Assembly: GCA_902464195.1 (NCBI GenBank)
Contig: CABQJB010000062.1
Coordinates: 1 to 10,067 of the forward strand
Direction: 5' to 3'
DNA length: 10,067 nucleotides
Source: an uncultured Megasphaera sp.
Lineage (GTDB): Bacteria > Bacillota > Negativicutes > Veillonellales > Megasphaeraceae
Under the pieces are notes generated by a model, which was not told the origin of the DNA, ran no database searches, and saw nothing but the letters and a program-made list of their open reading frames with translations. Shown here in pieces: positions 7,189 through 10,067 of the stretch. The translations under genes were made by a program, and so were the position numbers. Each line of letters begins with the position of its first letter. The first letter of the stretch is position 1.

Positions 7189-7211
7189 AAAAAATGACCC
7201 CGGCCGGGGTC
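7189..7211 (-). terminator. Intrinsic-terminator-like hairpin facing the minus strand
   Basis: GACCCCGGCCGGGGTC at 7196-7211 is a perfect 16-bp palindrome (six base pairs around a GGCC loop if folded as RNA). Read on the minus strand it is followed by ATTTTTTA, with six T opposite A7189-A7194: the hairpin plus T-run of a Rho-independent terminator. On the plus strand the hairpin is followed by CTCGTAGG, with no T-run. All recognised genes here run on the plus strand, so it would stop antisense transcription heading into miaA. It could also simply be part of the repeat cluster. Confidence 0.5.
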
Positions 7212-7214
7212 CTC

Positions 7215-7244
7215 GTAGGGGCCGTCCCGGAGGGCGGCCCGGTC
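7215..7244 (+). repeat. Module A, untranslated intergenic copy
   Basis: Matches the mutL A modules from GTAGGGGCCGTCCC through GGGCGGCCCG, with loop GGA in place of AGA or AAA; only the last three bases diverge. The hairpin GGGCCG-T-CCC / GGG-CGGCCC, including the single bulged T (7225), is kept. It lies three bases after the 16-bp palindrome. Confidence 0.9.
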
Positions 7245-7277
7245 CTGAACGGTATAGCGTCTCATTGTCTGGAAGAA

Positions 7278-7320
7278 CCTCTCAGTCAGCAGAGCTGACA
7301 GCTCTCCTATGAGGAGAGCC
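7278..7320 (+). repeat. Module C, untranslated intergenic copy with compensatory stem changes
   Basis: Starts CCTCTCAG like the mutL copies and has the same two-hairpin layout: GTCAGC-AGA-GCTGAC at 7285-7299, a single A, then GCTCTCCT-ATG-AGGAGAGC at 7301-7319. Stem lengths (6 and 8 bp), loop lengths (3 and 3) and the 1-nt linker all equal those in mutL. Both differences from the mutL stems are paired on the two arms. The CTCTTGCG tail of the mutL copies is absent. Confidence 0.9.
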
Positions 7321-7360
7321 ACTAACCCCTAGCCCCTAACCCCTAACCACTAACCCCTAC
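7319..7360 (+). repeat. Heptanucleotide tandem array, CCCCTAA type
   Basis: Six uninterrupted 7-mers: CCACTAA, CCCCTAG, CCCCTAA, CCCCTAA, CCACTAA, CCCCTAC. The array abuts the 3' arm of the module C hairpin. A reverse-oriented array of the same consensus begins at 10032. Confidence 0.92.
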
Positions 7361-7372
7361 ATATTCACTATA

Positions 7373-7379
7373 GAAAGGA
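7373..7379 (+). promoter_or_regulatory. Ribosome binding site of the YnbB-like gene
   Basis: GAAAGGA ends only three bases before ATG at 7383, which is short spacing. TTG at 7389 in the same frame would have nine bases. I keep the ATG because nothing in the protein decides between them. Confidence 0.55.
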
Positions 7380-7382
7380 ATC

Positions 7383-8645
7383 ATGACATTGTCTTTGGAT
7401 TTAGAAACATTACGAAAAGAAGCGCTGGCCGAATGTGCGGACCAGTTTGAACGCATTGATACGATTTGTCTCCATAATACGGCGAAAGTCCTGGCTGCTT
7501 ATAAGGAAGCCCAGATTTCTTCGTACCAGTTTGCCGGTACGTCGGGCTATGGCTACAGCGACATGGGCCGGGAAAAGCTCGATGAAGTCTTTGCCCGCGT
7601 CTTCAAGGCCGAAAAGGCCATTGTCCGGCCTCACTTCGTATCGGGGACTCATGCCCTGGCAACGGTCCTGCTGGCCCTGCTGCAGACGGGTGACCTCATG
7701 ATGAGCCTCGTCGGGGCGCCTTATGATACGATGCAGGGCGTTATCGGCTATGCCCATGAAACGCCGCACTCTTTGAAGGAAAAGGGCGTCCGTTATGAAG
7801 AAGTCCCCTTGAAGGACAATGCCTATGATTTGGCCGGTATTGAAGCGGCCGTCGCCGAAAAGCAGCCGAAACTGGTCCTCATCCAGCGTTCCCGCGGTTA
7901 CAGCACGCGGGCATCCCTGACGATTGATGATATCCGTTCTATTATTTCCGTCGTCAAGAAGGTCAGTCCGAAAACGATTTGCTTCGTCGACAACTGCTAT
8001 GGCGAATTTGCTGCCGAAGAAGAACCGATTGAAGCCGGTGCCGACATCATCGCCGGTTCGCTCATCAAGAATCCCGGCGGCGGCATCGCTCCTACAGGCG
8101 GCTATATTGCCGGTAAGGAAGAACTGGTCCACGCCGCAGCCGATTACCTGACGGCTCCGGGCCTGGGCGACGAACTCGGCTCTTATGCGGCCGGTTACCG
8201 TCTCTTTTTCCAAGGCTTCTTCATGGCACCTCACGTCACGGCACAGGCCATCAAAGGGGCCGTCTTCGCAGCGGCTGTCTTTGAAAAGATGGGCTTCAAG
8301 GTTTCGCCGGCCGTCCAGGACCCGCGCGTCGACCTGATTCAGACCATTTACCTGGAAAACGAACAGAACATGTGCCTCTTCTGCCAGGGAATCCAGTCCT
8401 TCTCTCCTGTTGATGCCCACGTCACGCCCATTCCCGATGATATGCCGGGCTATGCCGATAAGATCATCATGGCTGCCGGTGATTTCGTCCAGGGTTCGTC
8501 TATCGAATTGTCGGCCGACGGCCCGATCCGCGACCCGTACATGATTTATCTCCAAGGCGGTATCGTCTTTGAACACAATGTCCTGGCCATCCTCAGTGCA
8601 GCCCAGTACATTGCCGAACACCGGGAAGGAGCCGCTCATGATTAA
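7383..8645 (+). CDS. Methionine gamma-lyase family PLP enzyme (YnbB-like, 'aluminium resistance protein')
   Basis: Fold-type I PLP-dependent protein of 420 residues from the family often called methionine gamma-lyase-like or aluminium resistance protein (B. subtilis YnbB). The true substrate is, to my knowledge, not settled, so C-S lyase activity is only suggested by family. The presumed PLP lysine is K229 in GSLIKNPGGGIAPTGGYIAG, the family's signature. FVDNCYGEF upstream holds the Asp expected to contact the PLP nitrogen. FAGTSGYGYSDMGR and VRPHFVSGTHAL are conserved N-terminal motifs, and VQGSSIELSADGP plus YLQGG end the protein. There is no signal peptide or membrane segment. It follows the repeat-filled gap, and its stop overlaps the rnmV start by 8 nt, so the two are probably translated from one message. 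Transcription may come from miaA read-through or from a promoter I could not see. Confidence 0.9.
   Translation: MTLSLDLETLRKEALAECADQFERIDTICLHNTAKVLAAYKEAQISSYQFAGTSGYGYSDMGREKLDEVFARVFKAEKAIVRPHFVSGTHALATVLLALLQTGDLMMSLVGAPYDTMQGVIGYAHETPHSLKEKGVRYEEVPLKDNAYDLAGIEAAVAEKQPKLVLIQRSRGYSTRASLTIDDIRSIISVVKKVSPKTICFVDNCYGEFAAEEEPIEAGADIIAGSLIKNPGGGIAPTGGYIAGKEELVHAAADYLTAPGLGDELGSYAAGYRLFFQGFFMAPHVTAQAIKGAVFAAAVFEKMGFKVSPAVQDPRVDLIQTIYLENEQNMCLFCQGIQSFSPVDAHVTPIPDDMPGYADKIIMAAGDFVQGSSIELSADGPIRDPYMIYLQGGIVFEHNVLAILSAAQYIAEHREGAAHD
8626..8631 (+). promoter_or_regulatory. Ribosome binding site deciding the rnmV start
   Basis: AAGGAG lies six bases before ATG 8638 and inside the end of the preceding gene. 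It supports this start over the in-frame ATG at 8569, which would add 23 residues lacking any family similarity. Confidence 0.8.
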
Positions 8646-9183
8646 GGAAGTCCTCGTCGTCGAAGGCCGGTCCGATGTCGCCCGCATCCGGGCCAGCCAC
8701 ATCGACGTCGACATGATTACGACGGACGGCTTCAATTTGAAGCCTCACACGCTGGAACAGATCCGCTGTGCCTATGAAAAGCGGGGAATCATCATCCTGA
8801 CCGACCCTGACCGGGCAGGCGAACAGATACGAAAGTTCCTGACCGACCGTTTCCCTAACGCCAAACATGCCTTTATCCCCAGGAAAGATGCCATTGCCAA
8901 CAACGACCTGGGCGTCGAACAGGCTTCGCCGGAAGCTATCCGCCTGGCCTTGTCCAAAGTACGCTGTGCGACGTATGAGCCGCAGGCTACCTTTACCATG
9001 CAGGATATTTCCGCTGCCGGCCTCAACGGGACGCCTGATGCGGCCGACCGCCGGGCCGAAGTCGGCGCCATCCTGGGTATCGGCTATGGCAATGCCAAAC
9101 AGTTTTTGAAACGATTGAACCATTACGGCGTCACCCGTGACGAATGGGATGATGCTCTCCGTCAGATCCACGAGGTGAAATAG
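8638..9183 (+). CDS. rnmV: Ribonuclease M5 (5S rRNA maturase)
   Basis: Toprim-domain endonuclease that makes the final cuts producing mature 5S rRNA in Firmicutes, acting on precursor bound to ribosomal protein L18. Length is 181 residues (B. subtilis: 186). The Toprim signature is complete: IKEVLVVEGRSD with catalytic E9, and ILTDPDRAGEQIR with D56 and D58. The C-terminal domain (DRRAEVGAILGIGYGNAK and onward) is the RNase M5-specific segment. The gene overlaps the YnbB-like gene by 8 nt and stops immediately before the rsmA ATG; the rnmV-rsmA pair is common in Firmicutes, usually downstream of tatD, which is not present here. Confidence 0.96.
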   Translation: MIKEVLVVEGRSDVARIRASHIDVDMITTDGFNLKPHTLEQIRCAYEKRGIIILTDPDRAGEQIRKFLTDRFPNAKHAFIPRKDAIANNDLGVEQASPEAIRLALSKVRCATYEPQATFTMQDISAAGLNGTPDAADRRAEVGAILGIGYGNAKQFLKRLNHYGVTRDEWDDALRQIHEVK

Positions 9184-10035
9184 ATGAAAGAAGTCGACTT
9201 GTCCAATCCTGACGTCGTCCGCTACGTCGTCAAACGCTTTGGCCTGCGCATGAATAAGAAACTGGGCCAGAATTTCCTCATCCGCCACGCCGTCGTCGAC
9301 GACATTGCCGACGCGGCTGAAATCGGGGAAGGCGATCCGGTCCTGGAAATCGGGCCGGGCATCGGCACCCTGACCCAGGCCCTGGCCGAAACGGGCGCAG
9401 CCGTTACGGCTGTCGAACTGGACGACCATTTGCTGCCCGTCCTCGACAAGACCTTGGAACATTATGACAACGTGCGCGTCGTCCACGGCGACATCCTGCG
9501 CATCGACATCGAAGAAGTCATGAACCACCAGCCCTTCACGGTCTGCGCCAACCTGCCCTACTATATCACGACGCCGATCATCATGAAGCTCCTGGAACAG
9601 AAGCTGCCCATCAAGCGCATCGTCGTCATGGTCCAGAAGGAAGTGGCCGAACGCATGGTAGCCGAACCGGGCCATAAGATTTACGGCGCCCTGTCGGTGT
9701 CGGTCCAGTACTATACACAGCCGCAGATGCTCTTTGAAATCTCGCCGAAATGCTTCATGCCGGCGCCGGAAGTCACGTCGGCCGTCGTCGCCATGGACGT
9801 CCGCCAGCAGCCGCCTGTCGATTTGATCGATGAAAAGCGCTTCTTCCAGGTCGTCAAAGCCGCCTTCCAGCAGCGCCGCAAGACCTTTTCCAACGCCCTG
9901 AAAAATACGGGCATGAGCAAGGAACAGATTGCCCAGGTCCTGGAAAAAACAGGCATCGACGGCAAACGCCGCGGCGAAACTCTGTCCCTCCAGGAATTCG
10001 CCGACATCGCCAACGCCTGGAGCGAGTTGGGTTAG
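9184..10035 (+). CDS. rsmA: 16S rRNA (adenine1518-N6/adenine1519-N6)-dimethyltransferase RsmA (KsgA)
   Basis: Dimethylates the two adjacent adenines in the helix 45 loop of 16S rRNA late in 30S assembly; loss gives kasugamycin resistance in other bacteria. It has 283 residues, normal for the family. Motifs: the N-terminal NKKLGQNFL (24-32), SAM motif I VLEIGPGIG (53-61), the acidic VELDDHL after beta-2, catalytic motif IV NLPYY (123-127), VQKEVAERM, PAPEVTSAVV, and AFQQRRKTFSNAL in the C-terminal domain. The ATG directly follows the rnmV TAG, with GAGGTGA at 9172-9178 as ribosome binding site. The TAG stop is embedded in a heptanucleotide array that runs off the window. Confidence 0.98.
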   Translation: MKEVDLSNPDVVRYVVKRFGLRMNKKLGQNFLIRHAVVDDIADAAEIGEGDPVLEIGPGIGTLTQALAETGAAVTAVELDDHLLPVLDKTLEHYDNVRVVHGDILRIDIEEVMNHQPFTVCANLPYYITTPIIMKLLEQKLPIKRIVVMVQKEVAERMVAEPGHKIYGALSVSVQYYTQPQMLFEISPKCFMPAPEVTSAVVAMDVRQQPPVDLIDEKRFFQVVKAAFQQRRKTFSNALKNTGMSKEQIAQVLEKTGIDGKRRGETLSLQEFADIANAWSELG

Positions 10036-10067
10036 TGGCTCGTGGCTAGTGGCTCGTGGCTGGTGGC
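10032..10067 (-). repeat. Heptanucleotide tandem array at the rsmA stop, running off the window
   Basis: Five 7-mers on the plus strand, TTAGTGG, CTCGTGG, CTAGTGG, CTCGTGG, CTGGTGG, then a C at the edge. On the minus strand the units read CCACCAG, CCACGAG, CCACTAG, CCACGAG, CCACTAA, the same consensus as the array at 7319-7360 but in opposite orientation. The rsmA TAG codon (10033-10035) lies within the first unit. The right end is not visible. Confidence 0.85.

Larger units (their letters stand above)
7077..7382. other. Repeat-filled intergenic region between miaA and the YnbB-like gene
   Basis: I find no credible gene in these 306 nt. The miaA-side third holds a GCAGGTC heptad array (7087-7114) and a hairpin-rich stretch with GCCGC-TGC-GCGGC (7130-7142) and GCTTC-GG-GAAGC (7166-7177). 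The GATTC...CAAAATGACAA framing of 7121-7163 recalls a palindromic repeat class I know from other genomes, but this is weak. Then follow a 16-bp perfect palindrome with a minus-strand T-run, a module A copy, a module C copy, and a CCCCTAA-type heptad array ending 23 nt before the next start codon. I could not identify a sigma-A promoter with both boxes. Confidence 0.85.

Noticed and set aside
6974..7312. A 112-codon plus-strand frame running from inside miaA into the repeat-rich gap.
   Set aside because: It begins within miaA in another frame, has no family resemblance, and its tail is only repeat sequence.
7246..7382. Promoter for the YnbB-like gene (TATAGC at 7253-7258 or TATAGA at 7369-7374).
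   Set aside because: Neither has a -35-like hexamer at about 17 bp, and the second would give almost no leader; not enough to call.
7077..7382. Remnant of hfq in the gap after miaA.
   Set aside because: No frame shows an Hfq-like segment; the region is explained by repeats and hairpins.
8569..8637. Upstream in-frame ATG for rnmV.
   Set aside because: The added 23 residues do not resemble RNase M5, and AAGGAG is correctly placed for ATG 8638.
7410..9675. Long minus-strand open frames (7410-8735 and 8593-9675) opposite the YnbB-like, rnmV and rsmA genes.
   Set aside because: They mirror well-recognised plus-strand genes and have no motif, ribosome binding context or spacing of their own.

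Overview
The window is an ordinary, densely packed, all-plus-strand chromosomal segment from a GC-rich Firmicutes bacterium. The gene order miaB–mutS–mutL–methyltransferase–miaA, the RNase M5 gene and the methionine gamma-lyase-like (YnbB-type) protein point to Clostridia or Negativicutes. The high GC and the intergenic repeats make a Megasphaera-like Negativicute my best guess; this is inference from recall, not a search. I see no defence system, phage, transposase or biosynthetic cluster.

Layout. 1-630 is the C-terminal half of miaB. After 14 nt comes mutS (TTG start at 645), overlapped by 4 nt by mutL (GTG start at 3239). mutL is overlapped by 4 nt by an RsmJ-like methyltransferase, which is overlapped by 13 nt by miaA. 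A 306-nt gap (7077-7382) without a gene follows and is full of short repeats and hairpins. Then come a PLP-dependent methionine gamma-lyase family protein, rnmV (8-nt overlap) and rsmA (directly abutting). The last bases are the start of another repeat array.

How the genes work together. MiaA and MiaB act in sequence on A37 of tRNAs that read UNN codons (prenylation, then methylthiolation). MutS and MutL are mismatch recognition and the downstream nuclease/matchmaker. RnmV matures 5S rRNA and RsmA dimethylates 16S rRNA. The theme is RNA modification and processing plus mismatch repair.

The main finding is in mutL. Its interdomain linker (residues about 344-470) is built almost wholly from translated copies of palindromic repeats that also occur, untranslated, in the gap after miaA. 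Two 135-bp (45-codon) direct repeats differ at only 5 positions. The linker and intergenic copies differ in their stems only by compensatory pairs (C-G to A-T and C-G to T-A). The intergenic copy would put a TGA in the mutL reading frame where the mutL copies carry TCA. Secondary observations are three heptanucleotide tandem arrays, an intrinsic-terminator-like hairpin facing the minus strand in an all-plus region, and unusual gene junctions around the YnbB-like gene.
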